Below are positions 37,938 to 48,725 of a DNA stretch of 48,725 bases, piece after piece (within the stretch, counting starts at the first letter, position 1; every line of letters starts with the position of its first letter). Made by a program: the position numbers and the translations under genes. The notes under the pieces were generated by a model. The model was not told where the DNA came from, did not search any database, and saw only the letters and a list, made by a program, of their open reading frames with translations. The DNA is taken from the NCBI GenBank assembly GCA_021784815.1, contig JAJYHK010000019.1:1-48725 (forward strand), read 5' to 3'. The DNA comes from a bacterium. GTDB taxonomy: Bacteria > Patescibacteriota > Minisyncoccia > Phycocordibacterales > Phycocordibacteraceae.

Positions 37938-40142
37938 ATGCTCAAGCGGCTCGAGATCGTCGGGTTCAAGTCTTTTGCGCGGAAAACGACGCTCGACTTC
38001 TCGAGCGCGACAACCGCGATCGTCGGACCGAATGGGTCTGGCAAATCGAATGTTGCGGAAGCGTTCCGTTTCGCGCTCGGAGAGCAGTCGATGAAAAGCA
38101 TGCGCGGCAAGCGCGCCGAGGACCTCATCTTCGGCGGCTCGCACTCGGTGTCGCGCGCTAACCGTGCCTCAGTCGCTATTGTTTTCGATAATCCAGATAT
38201 CGGCGGCCGCCGTCCATTCAAGATTGATTTCGACGAGGTAGCGATCGAACGCGTCGTCCACCGCGATGGGACGAGCGAGTATTCCATAAACGGGTCCCGC
38301 GTGCGCCTGCGCGATATCGAAGAACTTCTTGCAGGCGCGAACAGCGGCGAGACGGGCCATCAGATTATTTCTCAAGGCGAGGCTGACCGCATCCTCATGG
38401 CGTCGGCGCGCGAGCGCCGGGCTATGCTTGAAGATGCGCTTGGTCTCGCTATTTACGAATTCAAAAAACAGGAAGCGCAGCGCAAACTTGAGAAGACCGA
38501 GACGAATATCGCGCAGGTGGAATCGCTGCGCCGCGAACTAGCGCCGCACCTGCGCTTCCTCGAGCGACAGGTGGAGAAGCTCGAGCGCACCGATGCGCTG
38601 CGGATCGAGCTCGCGAACGCTGCACAGACGTATTTCGCGACTGAAGAGGCGTATCTCGCTGCGGAAAAGCGCACGGCGTACGAAGCGGCGCAGGCTGCAG
38701 CAGCGCGGCTCGCGCAGACCGCGGTCGAGCTCGCGGCAATTGAGGAAAACGCGACGACTGATGCCGAAGGTGCGCGGCGGCTTGCTACCGTGCGCGCGGC
38801 CGAAGCGGGGGTGGAAAAGGCCGCGGCGGCTCGTGCCGAACTCGCGCGCGAGCTCGGACGCGTCGAGGGCGCGCTCCATGCGGCGAAACAGCGCAGCGCT
38901 CGCATTGCACGCGAGCCCTACGCGAAGGTCTCGCGGGAAGACTTACTCGCGCTCGCCGAGGAGGCGCAGCGGCAGCTTGAGGCGCCGATGGAGTCGGGTG
39001 CGCTGCGCGCCGCGCTCGACTCCTTGAGCAAAGCGGTACGAGCATTCGTTGATCGTTTTATCTCGAATGACAACGTCCTTATGGCCGACGAAGAGCAGGC
39101 TGCATACGCGCTCGAGAACGAGCGCGCGGCGCTCCTCGAAAGGGAGGCGCAACTTGCGGACGAACAGGATCAGAGGCGCTCGGCGCTCGCGCGTTCGCGC
39201 GAGGCGCTCGCTGCCCACGACGAAACCGGCAAAGAAATGCGCCGCCGGCTTCTCGAACGCGCCGAAGCAAAGGCGCATGAAGAGGCGCGGGTCGAACGCG
39301 CGCAGGCGCGCCTGCGCGAGCTTGCGCAGATGGAAGAAATGCTCGAGCTTGAGAAGCGTGATACGGTCGCGCTTGCGGGGCTTGCTGCGCTTTCGTACGA
39401 GCCGCTGCCGGGGCTTCCTCAGGAGGAGCGCGAAGCGCAAGCCGCGCGCCGCCGCTTGGTTGAGCGCCTACGCATTCGCCTTGAGGAAACCGGTGGTACG
39501 GGCGAAGACGTGCGCCAAGAACATAAAGAAGCGAGCGAGCGCGAGACATTTCTCGCGCGCGAGCTTGAAGATCTCGCGAAGTCGGCTGACGGGCTGCGCT
39601 CGCTCGCGCAGGAGCTCGACGCCGAGCTCGCAAAGCATTTCGCCGACGGGCTTGCGCGCGTGAATGCCTCCTTTGGCGAATTCTTCGCCATTCTTTTCGG
39701 CGGTGGCCATGCGCGGCTTACGCTCGAAGAGTCGGATGCGGATGCAGACGAAGAACCAGTGCCGTCCGGGCACGATGCGGTGCTGCGCCAGGGCATTGAA
39801 ATCGACGTCGCGCTGTCCAAAAAGAAGGTGCGATCGCTCGTGCAGCTTTCAGGCGGAGAGCGTGCGCTCACCTCAATCGCGCTTATCTTCGCCATGAGCC
39901 AGGTGAACCCGCCGCCCTTTTTGATACTCGATGAAACCGATGCGGCGCTCGACGAAGCGAATGCGCGCCGCTACGGCGACATGATCGAGAGCCTCGCGAA
40001 GAAGAGCCAGCTCATCGTGATCACGCACAACCGCGAGACCATGCGCCGCGCCGGCATTCTCTACGGTGTCACCATGGGCGGCGACGGCGTCTCGAAGCTG
40101 CTCTCCGTCAAATTCGAAGACGCCGTCGCCGTAGCCAAGTAG
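37938..40142 (+). CDS. smc: Short SMC-type ATPase without a visible hinge
   Basis: This 734-aa protein (usual bacterial SMC 1150-1200) has the N-terminal ATPase half with Walker A GPNGSGKSN at about residue 30 and IISQGEADRILM. It ends in the C-terminal half with the signature LSGGERALTSIALIFAM, Walker B FLILDETDAALDEAN and the His-loop VITHNRETM. Between them are two Ala/Glu/Arg-rich coiled-coil arms of about 170 and 200 residues. The centre (about 335-395) has no recognisable SMC hinge domain and no Rad50-type CxxC hook. It would bind and organise DNA, but its dimerisation must differ from classical SMC. scpA/scpB are not in the window. Confidence 0.9.
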   Translation: MLKRLEIVGFKSFARKTTLDFSSATTAIVGPNGSGKSNVAEAFRFALGEQSMKSMRGKRAEDLIFGGSHSVSRANRASVAIVFDNPDIGGRRPFKIDFDEVAIERVVHRDGTSEYSINGSRVRLRDIEELLAGANSGETGHQIISQGEADRILMASARERRAMLEDALGLAIYEFKKQEAQRKLEKTETNIAQVESLRRELAPHLRFLERQVEKLERTDALRIELANAAQTYFATEEAYLAAEKRTAYEAAQAAAARLAQTAVELAAIEENATTDAEGARRLATVRAAEAGVEKAAAARAELARELGRVEGALHAAKQRSARIAREPYAKVSREDLLALAEEAQRQLEAPMESGALRAALDSLSKAVRAFVDRFISNDNVLMADEEQAAYALENERAALLEREAQLADEQDQRRSALARSREALAAHDETGKEMRRRLLERAEAKAHEEARVERAQARLRELAQMEEMLELEKRDTVALAGLAALSYEPLPGLPQEEREAQAARRRLVERLRIRLEETGGTGEDVRQEHKEASERETFLARELEDLAKSADGLRSLAQELDAELAKHFADGLARVNASFGEFFAILFGGGHARLTLEESDADADEEPVPSGHDAVLRQGIEIDVALSKKKVRSLVQLSGGERALTSIALIFAMSQVNPPPFLILDETDAALDEANARRYGDMIESLAKKSQLIVITHNRETMRRAGILYGVTMGGDGVSKLLSVKFEDAVAVAK

Positions 40143-40200
40143 GCGTATAGTTTGCGCCGCGCCGGTGTAGTAAGGGGCGTATCCCCGTAATTACATTTCC

Positions 40201-41430
40201 ATGGCGGCATTTGAGCACTTTACCGAGCACGTAAACGCAGCGGCGAAGCTCGCGGGCTTAAGCGAAAAAGAACGCAAAGCGCTCGAAAAGCCCGATCGGG
40301 TGCTGCGCGCGGATCTCGAGGTCGCGCTCGATGACGGCAGCACGGCGACCTTTTCGGCATATCGGATTCAGTTCAATAACGCGCGCGGGCCGTACAAGGG
40401 CGGTATTCGCTTCCACCCGGAGGCCGATGAAGACGAGGTTTCAGCGCTTGCGGCAATGATGATGGTGAAGTGCGCGGTAGTGGGAATTCCATTTGGCGGG
40501 GCAAAGGGCGGCGTGACGGTCGATCCTAAGAAGCTCTCGACGCGCGAGCGCGAAGCGCTCGCGCGCGCGTACGTCCGCGCCTTTGCAGGCGACCTCGGCC
40601 CTGACCAGGACATTCCCGCGCCCGACGTGTACACGAACCCGTCGGTCATGGCGCATATGCTCGACGAGTACGAAAAGATCACCGGCAAGAGCCAACCGGC
40701 TATGATCACGGGCAAGCCGATCGCGCTGGGCGGTAGCCTCGGGCGCGATACGGCGACCGCGGATGGCGCGATCGCGGTACTCGAAGCGCTCTTTGAAGAC
40801 GAAGGCGTCCATGCCTCTGAACTTACGGTGGCGGTGCAGGGCGCGGGCAATGCTGGAAGCCAAGCGGCACGACGGCTTGCGCATGTGGGCGCCAAAGTGG
40901 TCGCGCTCTCGGATTCTTCCGGAACGCTTGAAGATGCAGTCGGGCTTGATGTCGCCGCGATGCTCGAGGGCAAAGAGCAAAAGAAGGAATTCAGTGCCGT
41001 GGGAAAGGTTGCGCCGGTTGAGGCGGTGCTCAGCGCGAAAGCGGACCTCTTTGTACCAGCGGCGCTCGAAGAGCAGCTGCGCGAGGATACAATCGGCGGA
41101 CTCTCAACGCGCTACGTGCTCGAGATTGCCAACGGCCCGACGACGCCTGAAGCGGATGTACTCCTCGCGAAGCGCGGCGTGACGGTGGTACCGGACGTGC
41201 TCGCGAACGCGGGCGGCGTCGCCGTCTCGTACTTCGAATGGATTCAAGGCCGCACGGGCGATCGTTGGGGAAAAGAGGCGATCGAAACGCGGCTCACCGA
41301 GACTATGCGCAGCGCGTACCGCGAGGTCGCGAATTTCGCGAAGGAGCACGATACGACGCTGCGCGAGGCAGCATACGCGCTCGCGCTCTCGCGCATTGCC
41401 GAGGCAATGCGCGAGCGGGGCAGAGTGTAG
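40201..41430 (+). CDS. gdhA: Glutamate dehydrogenase
   Basis: This 409-aa hexameric-type enzyme interconverts glutamate and 2-oxoglutarate plus ammonia. It has the substrate motifs GPYKGGIRFHP, FGGAKGGV (with catalytic Lys), the Asp-containing PAPDVYTNP, and the Rossmann motif VQGAGNAG in the cofactor domain, then LANAGGVAVSYFEWIQ. Cofactor preference cannot be decided from sequence. The start ATG at 40201 is preceded by several weak -10-like boxes but no Shine-Dalgarno. It converges with rnr over a hairpin. Confidence 0.95.
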   Translation: MAAFEHFTEHVNAAAKLAGLSEKERKALEKPDRVLRADLEVALDDGSTATFSAYRIQFNNARGPYKGGIRFHPEADEDEVSALAAMMMVKCAVVGIPFGGAKGGVTVDPKKLSTREREALARAYVRAFAGDLGPDQDIPAPDVYTNPSVMAHMLDEYEKITGKSQPAMITGKPIALGGSLGRDTATADGAIAVLEALFEDEGVHASELTVAVQGAGNAGSQAARRLAHVGAKVVALSDSSGTLEDAVGLDVAAMLEGKEQKKEFSAVGKVAPVEAVLSAKADLFVPAALEEQLREDTIGGLSTRYVLEIANGPTTPEADVLLAKRGVTVVPDVLANAGGVAVSYFEWIQGRTGDRWGKEAIETRLTETMRSAYREVANFAKEHDTTLREAAYALALSRIAEAMRERGRV

Positions 41431-41450
41431 TTTTCTGGGTGACGCGCAGT

Positions 41451-41485
41451 GCAAAAGTTCGGCCGCTTCGCGGTCGGACTTTTGC
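41451..41485. terminator. Hairpin between gdhA and rnr
   Basis: A 16-bp stem (41451-41466 and 41470-41485, two G-U pairs) with arms of the GCAAAAG...CTTTTGC kind, loop TTC. It probably serves both convergent genes. Confidence 0.8.
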
Positions 41486-41493
41486 GCCTTTCA

Positions 41494-43467
41494 TTATTCC
41501 GCCGGCACGAAATCCAATTCCTTTTCGGGTACGCGCGCCGCAACGAGTCGAATGCGAATCGGGTCGCCAAGCTGGAACGTTTTGTTGGTGCGCTTTCCGA
41601 CAAGGCGATAGTGCTTTTCATCGTACTCGAAGTAGTCGTTGCCGACCTCTTTGATGCGGATCATGCCGTCGGCATGCGTCTCTTTTTCTTCCACATAGAG
41701 ACCGCGATCGCTCACGCCGGAAATGACCGCATCGAAAACCTGGCCGATCTTCGGCGCAAGGAACTCAACCTGCTTCATCTTCACGCTATCACGCTCGGCA
41801 TCGGCGGCCGCCACTTCGCGTTCGGAGGCATGGAGCGCGATCGTGTCGAACTCCTGCATTTCCTGGGCGATGACCGGCGTGCCGCCCGCATGCGCCTTAA
41901 TGAGCCGGTGTATGAGGAGGTCAGGATAGCGGCGGATCGGCGAGGTGAAGTGCGTGTAGTAGTCGAAGGCGAGACCGAAATGGCCGATGTTCTTGGTGGC
42001 GTACGTCGCCTTCGCCATCGAGCGCAAGGTCGCCGTTTTAACGAGGTACTCTTCGGGCTTGCCCTTCACCTCTTCGAGCAGGCGGTTGAGCTCGGCGCCC
42101 GAAACAGCGCCGCTCCCGGAAAGCTTGAGATGGTACCCCATGACGCGCAGGAGCTGCGCGAGATTCTCGAGTCGGTCGCTGTCGGGCTCTCCGTGCACGC
42201 GGTAGAGCGACTGGAAATGCGGGCCGCCGTTTGCGGTGAGTTCAGAGAGGTGCTCGGCGACGTTCTCGTTCGCGAGGAGCATGAAATCCTCAACAAGCAT
42301 GTTGGTCGCCTTGCGCTCCTTGAGGCGGACGGCAATCGGTTTGCCTTCAGCGTCGAGCTCGACCTTTACCTCGGGCGTATCGAACTCGATCGCGCCCTTT
42401 GCCTGGCGCCGGGCACGAATTTTTTGTGATAGCGCGTGCAGGGTCGAGAGCTCCCGGTGCATGGTGCCGCTGCCCGTGTCGAGCACGTCCTGCGCCTCCT
42501 CGTACGTAAAGCGCTTGTCGGAGTGGATGACCGTCTCGCCGAACCAGGCGCCTTGAATGTTCGCCTCGGCGTCGAGTGTGAATACGGCAGAGACGGCGAG
42601 ACGGTCTTGTTCGGGGTTAAGCGAACAGAGGTCGTTTGAAAGGATCGTCGGAAGCATCGGGATGGTGCGATCGACGAGGTACACGCTCGTGGAACGCTCA
42701 CGCGCCTCGCGGTCGAGTGCATCGTCCGGCTGCACAAAGAAGGAGACGTCGGCGATATGGATGCCGATCTCGATGAGGCCGTGGGGCAGCGCGCGCACCG
42801 AGAGCGCGTCGTCGAAGTCTTTTGCGTCGGCCGGATCGATCGTGCAGGTGGGCGCTTCGCGGAAGTCGCGCCGCGGCCCTTGTTCGGCGGCGCGTGCAGC
42901 GATCTCAGCCGTGATCTGCTCGCGGCCGCGTGCCTCGAGCTCTCGTGCGGCAGCAAGCACGCTCGGCGGGAAGTCACTTGTAAAGCCCTGACCGAGCGCC
43001 AAAGCGCGCATCTCAGTCTCGTGCACGCCTGCCTTGCCTATGTCTTCTTCGACGACGCCCCACGGGTAGTCGGCACCTTCGTCCCAGCCTTTGAGCGCGA
43101 CGAGCACCTTTTCGCCGAATGCAGCGCCGGCAGTATCGCGCACTTCGATGAGCAGATGCATCTTTTTATAGTCGGGCTCAAGGAGTGTGCGGCCCTCGGT
43201 CTCGACAAGCGTGCCGACGAAGTGCTCGCGTGCGCGGGTAATGACGCGCACGACCTTGCCGGCTGCGCGTGCCGGCATGCGGCCCGTCGGATCGCGGTAC
43301 ATGCCCGCGCGGATAATCTCGACGATATCGCCATGGAGCGCGTGGTTCGTCCACTCCACCGGAATGAGCAGATCGTCTTTCTTATCTTTATTCGTCGGGT
43401 CGGGGGAGAAAAAGCCCATGCCTTTCCTGGTGAGGGTGATGGGGCCTTCGTAGGTTTGTTCGGTCAT
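41494..43467 (-). CDS. rnr: Ribonuclease R (RNB family exoribonuclease)
   Basis: This 657-aa protein is a 3'-to-5' hydrolytic exoribonuclease. It has N-terminal cold-shock-like OB folds, the RNB catalytic core with CTIDPADAKDFDDALSV (metal-binding Asp residues) at about residue 210, HIADVSFFVQPDDALDREARERSTSVYLVDRTIPMLP, and LAFDYYTHFTSPIRRYPDLLIHRL, and a C-terminal S1 domain (about 560-650, IGQVFDAVISGVSDRGLYV). It is shorter than E. coli RNase R at both ends. The start at 43467 is 8 nt after a TAGAGT box on the minus strand. Confidence 0.96.
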   Translation of the reverse strand: MTEQTYEGPITLTRKGMGFFSPDPTNKDKKDDLLIPVEWTNHALHGDIVEIIRAGMYRDPTGRMPARAAGKVVRVITRAREHFVGTLVETEGRTLLEPDYKKMHLLIEVRDTAGAAFGEKVLVALKGWDEGADYPWGVVEEDIGKAGVHETEMRALALGQGFTSDFPPSVLAAARELEARGREQITAEIAARAAEQGPRRDFREAPTCTIDPADAKDFDDALSVRALPHGLIEIGIHIADVSFFVQPDDALDREARERSTSVYLVDRTIPMLPTILSNDLCSLNPEQDRLAVSAVFTLDAEANIQGAWFGETVIHSDKRFTYEEAQDVLDTGSGTMHRELSTLHALSQKIRARRQAKGAIEFDTPEVKVELDAEGKPIAVRLKERKATNMLVEDFMLLANENVAEHLSELTANGGPHFQSLYRVHGEPDSDRLENLAQLLRVMGYHLKLSGSGAVSGAELNRLLEEVKGKPEEYLVKTATLRSMAKATYATKNIGHFGLAFDYYTHFTSPIRRYPDLLIHRLIKAHAGGTPVIAQEMQEFDTIALHASEREVAAADAERDSVKMKQVEFLAPKIGQVFDAVISGVSDRGLYVEEKETHADGMIRIKEVGNDYFEYDEKHYRLVGKRTNKTFQLGDPIRIRLVAARVPEKELDFVPAE

Positions 43468-43475
43468 TTACCGGT

Positions 43476-43481
43476 ACTCTA
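43476..43481 (-). promoter_or_regulatory. -10 element of rnr
   Basis: On the minus strand TAGAGT lies 8 nt before the start codon. Confidence 0.45.
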
Positions 43482-43498
43482 CCCCGTTAGAAGTCTCG

Positions 43499-43529
43499 GC
43501 GCAAAAGCATTTTTTGGAATCTTTTGCGC
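43499..43529. repeat. GCGCAAAAG/CTTTTGCGC hairpin upstream of rnr
   Basis: A 9-bp stem with a 13-nt loop between the divergent rnr and rpsP promoters. Its arms repeat the GCAAAAG/CTTTTGC sequence of the hairpins at 41451 and 22873. The rest of the 216-bp gap holds a small GAGAC/GTCTC hairpin and the rpsP promoter. Confidence 0.6.
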
Positions 43530-43646
43530 GTAGCGAGACGTCGTGTCTCCACGTCGGGGGTGTCATACACACGAAGCGGCCGAAAGCCGGCTTCTCGCGG
43601 GATCACATCCCTGCTGGTGCGGTACGTCGGGCGAGGTTCGTCTTCA

Positions 43647-43675
43647 TTGACCGTGACCGGTTCCTCTGCTATGGT
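43647..43675 (+). promoter_or_regulatory. Promoter of rpsP
   Basis: TTGACC (43647-43652), 17 nt, TATGGT (43670-43675), which is 8 nt before the ATG at 43684. This is one of the few with both boxes clear. Confidence 0.75.
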
Positions 43676-43683
43676 AGGCTCAC

Positions 43684-44013
43684 ATGTTGATGATTCGATT
43701 CCAGCGTATTGGCCGCAAAAACGACCCGGCGTTCCGCGTCGCAGTGCTTGAGAAGGAACGCGCGGCGAAGGCCGGCGGTATTGTCGCGCGCGTGGGCTCC
43801 TATAATCCGAAGACCAAGGCGATTGCCCTCGATAAGGATTGCGTGAAGGAGTGGCTCGCCAAAGGTGCACAGCCGTCCGACACGGTTCGCAACTTGCTCA
43901 TCAGTCAGGGCGTCATCGAAGGCAAGAAGGTGAACGTCCTCCCGAAGAAGACGGCGCCGGTTGTCGAGCAGCCCGCAGAAGCCCCGGTCGCAGCAGCCGC
44001 TTCCGCGGCGTAG
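43684..44013 (+). CDS. rpsP: 30S ribosomal protein bS16
   Basis: This 109-aa protein is bS16: MIRFQRIGRKNDPAFRVAVLEKERAAKAGGIVARVGSYNPKTKAIALDKDCVKEWLAKGAQPSDTVRNLL. A Pro/Ala/Val-rich tail follows. The start at 43684 (MLMIRF) fits the leaderless promoter; 43690 is a minor alternative. It opens the rpsP-khpA-trmD cluster. Confidence 0.95.
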   Translation: MLMIRFQRIGRKNDPAFRVAVLEKERAAKAGGIVARVGSYNPKTKAIALDKDCVKEWLAKGAQPSDTVRNLLISQGVIEGKKVNVLPKKTAPVVEQPAEAPVAAAASAA

Positions 44014-44017
44014 TCCC

Positions 44018-44047
44018 GCGCGTACTCCGCTATGCGGAGTTGTGCGC
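44018..44047. other. Hairpin between rpsP and khpA
   Basis: ACTCCGC/GCGGAGT with TAT loop, extended by outer GCGC pairs. No T tract. It lies just upstream of the khpA -10 (TATACA, 44057-44062), 7 nt before the khpA start. Confidence 0.55.
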
Positions 44048-44069
44048 CCTAACCTCTATACACACCGTC

Positions 44070-44363
44070 ATGGAACCAGACCAGGCATTTCTCGAATACG
44101 CGGTAAAGGCACTCGTTGACCATCCTGAAGCGGTAGAGACCACCCGGACGATCGACCAGATGGGGGTGCTGCTGACGCTCACCGTGCATCCGGACGACAT
44201 GGGGAAGATCATCGGCAAGAGCGGCAAGACTGCGGAGGCGCTCCGTATCCTCTTGCGCGTCGTCGGTATGAAAGGGAACGCGCGCGTGAACCTCAAGATT
44301 AACGAACCGATCGGCGGCAAGCGCGAGCAGGAGTTTGGATCCCCCGAATCATTCGGCGCATAA
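44070..44363 (+). CDS. khpA: KH-domain RNA-binding protein
   Basis: This 97-aa single-KH protein (KhpA/YlqC family) shows LTVHPDDMGKIIGKSGKTAEALRILLRVVGMKGNARVNLKI with the GxxG loop (GKSG). It binds RNA and in other bacteria works with KhpB/Jag in cell-size control and sRNA biology. The start at 44070 fits a TATACA box 7 nt upstream. It lies between rpsP and trmD; rimM and rplS, usual members of this cluster, are not here. Confidence 0.9.
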   Translation: MEPDQAFLEYAVKALVDHPEAVETTRTIDQMGVLLTLTVHPDDMGKIIGKSGKTAEALRILLRVVGMKGNARVNLKINEPIGGKREQEFGSPESFGA

Positions 44364-44383
44364 AACCGATGGGGCACCCGAGC

Positions 44384-45037
44384 ATGCGATTTCACCTTAT
44401 TACGCTCTTTACGGAAGCGTGCGAGCCGTACCTAAGCGCGTCGATTATCGGCCGCGCGCGAAGCGAAAAGAAAGTCTCTGTAGACTATCAAAACCCGCGC
44501 GACTTCGTCGCGAACAAGTGGGGCAAGGTGGACGAGCGGCCCTACGGCGGCGGGCCAGGGATGGTACTCCAGGCGCTGCCGATCGTGAAGGCCACCGAAA
44601 AGGCGCTCGGCGCTCGCAAGGGAAAGAAGGCAGTCGTGTGGTTTTCTCCCGGCGCTAAGCCATTTACGAACAAAGAAGCCGATGTGCTTCTAAAATACGA
44701 CGAGATCGCGCTCGTGTGTGGTCGCTACGAAGGGATTGATGAGCGCGCGAAAAGCATGCTGCGCACGCTCGGTGCCCTGAAGGTGTACTCTGTGGGCGAG
44801 GCAGTGTACACCGGCGCGGAGCTGCCAGCGATGGCGATCATCGACGCGGTTACTCGTCGTATTCCGAGCGTCCTCGGGAAAGAAGCTTCCGTCGAGGAAC
44901 GGCGCATTGCTTCGCGCGCGGTGTATACGCGCCCCGAGGTACTCGAGTACAAAGGCAAGAGGTATCGCGCGCCGAAGGTGCTCCTCACGGGCCATCACGC
45001 CAATATCGATACCTGGCGGGAGAAAAAGGAAAAGTAA
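44384..45037 (+). CDS. trmD: tRNA (guanine-N1)-methyltransferase
   Basis: This 217-aa SPOUT methyltransferase makes m1G37 in tRNAs with G36, keeping the reading frame. It has FHLITLFTEACEPYL, the DYQNPRDFVANKWGKVDERPYGGGPGMVL segment, LVCGRYEGIDERA (SAM-binding knot) and VGEAVYTGAELPAMAIIDAVTRRIP. The C-terminal end is shorter than in E. coli (255 aa). The start at 44384 (MRFHLIT) gives the usual N-terminus; 44369 is an alternative. No Shine-Dalgarno is visible. Confidence 0.95.
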   Translation: MRFHLITLFTEACEPYLSASIIGRARSEKKVSVDYQNPRDFVANKWGKVDERPYGGGPGMVLQALPIVKATEKALGARKGKKAVVWFSPGAKPFTNKEADVLLKYDEIALVCGRYEGIDERAKSMLRTLGALKVYSVGEAVYTGAELPAMAIIDAVTRRIPSVLGKEASVEERRIASRAVYTRPEVLEYKGKRYRAPKVLLTGHHANIDTWREKKEK

Positions 45038-45298
45038 GCGTGCCCATCCAGAGGCGGGTTTTCCTTAATCCTTTTGACCGCCGTACAGGACTACTATCCC
45101 CAGCATGAGGCCCCTTGCGCCTCGTTAAGCAGGCTGATACCATGGTCGTATAGATACGAGTGAGTTGAGGAGGGGCGGGCTACAAAACAAGGTACATAGG
45201 GCTTGAAAGGACATCGCAGAAACGAAAGCGGGGACGCTTGCGTTCGCGTGTATTTATATAGGGTATTTTTATTTTATCCGCTTCACCGGTTTCCTACC
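45038..45298 (+). promoter_or_regulatory. Promoter and long leader of rpoB
   Basis: The 261 bp upstream of rpoB contain a TTAAGC-18 nt-TATAGA promoter-like pair (about 45124-45152), then a leader of about 140 nt with a hairpin (ACG..AGC/GCT..CGT near 45217-45241) and a very AT-rich stretch (about 45252-45279). A GAGGC/CGCCTC hairpin lies before the promoter. This is the longest leader in the window besides the T-box one. No ribosomal genes (rplJ/rplL) precede rpoB. Confidence 0.5.

Positions 45299-48725
<3,427 letters not shown>

Overview
This 48.7 kb window is GC-rich chromosomal DNA (roughly 60% G+C by eye), gene-dense and almost free of mobile elements. It most likely comes from a Candidate Phyla Radiation (Patescibacteria) organism of the Parcubacteria type. 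The signs are a two-gene transketolase inside a glycolysis/pentose-phosphate block, many essential proteins that have lost domains (PheS, PheT, ThrRS, RF1, an SMC of about 734 aa), a bL32 of the form seen in that group, and type IV pilin, sortase and Ig-repeat surface proteins. TGA acts as a normal stop. The phylum call is inference and nothing finer is claimed.

Layout. Positions 1-7000 hold central carbon metabolism (gap end, rpiB, an Rpe-like protein, a split transketolase, a PfkB-type kinase, class I aldolase), interrupted by a pseudopilin and three tiny membrane proteins. Positions 7000-12700 hold bL25, a secreted coiled-coil/lytic-transglycosylase protein and two large exported proteins. 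Positions 12700-15900 hold translation genes (bL31-B, RF1, uS2, EF-Ts), followed by a tRNA-Thr. Positions 16000-18140 (minus strand) hold a thioredoxin-fold membrane protein and a GT2 glycosyltransferase. Positions 18179-22876 hold pheS, pheT and gyrB. Positions 22925-28855 are a cell-surface island: a tethered CARDB-like protein, a sortase, an unrecognised secreted protein and a 1060-aa Ig/CnaB repeat protein with an IPYTG sorting motif. Positions 28907-34750 (minus strand) hold thrS behind a T-box leader, two unknown mini-genes and dnaE. Positions 34806-40142 hold rnhB, a small Cys protein, bL32, a NusB-NUDIX fusion, RNase III and SMC. The rest holds gdhA, rnr, rpsP-khpA-trmD and rpoB-rpoC.

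Expression signals are the most striking genome-scale feature. In 22 genes a -10-like hexamer (TATACT and relatives) sits only 6-10 nt before the start codon, so transcription should begin at or within a few bases of the start codon and the mRNAs should be leaderless. Shine-Dalgarno sequences are nearly absent. The exceptions are a few small or secreted genes of unknown function that carry an SD, an alternative start or a rare TGA stop, and these may be acquired DNA.

The best candidate for an under-described system is the thrS leader. It has the T-box core AGGTGGAACCGCGG, mutually exclusive antiterminator and terminator helices, an ACC (Thr) triplet in a small hairpin loop in place of the usual long Stem I, and a UGGA bulge that exactly complements the UCCA end of the tRNA-Thr encoded in the same window.
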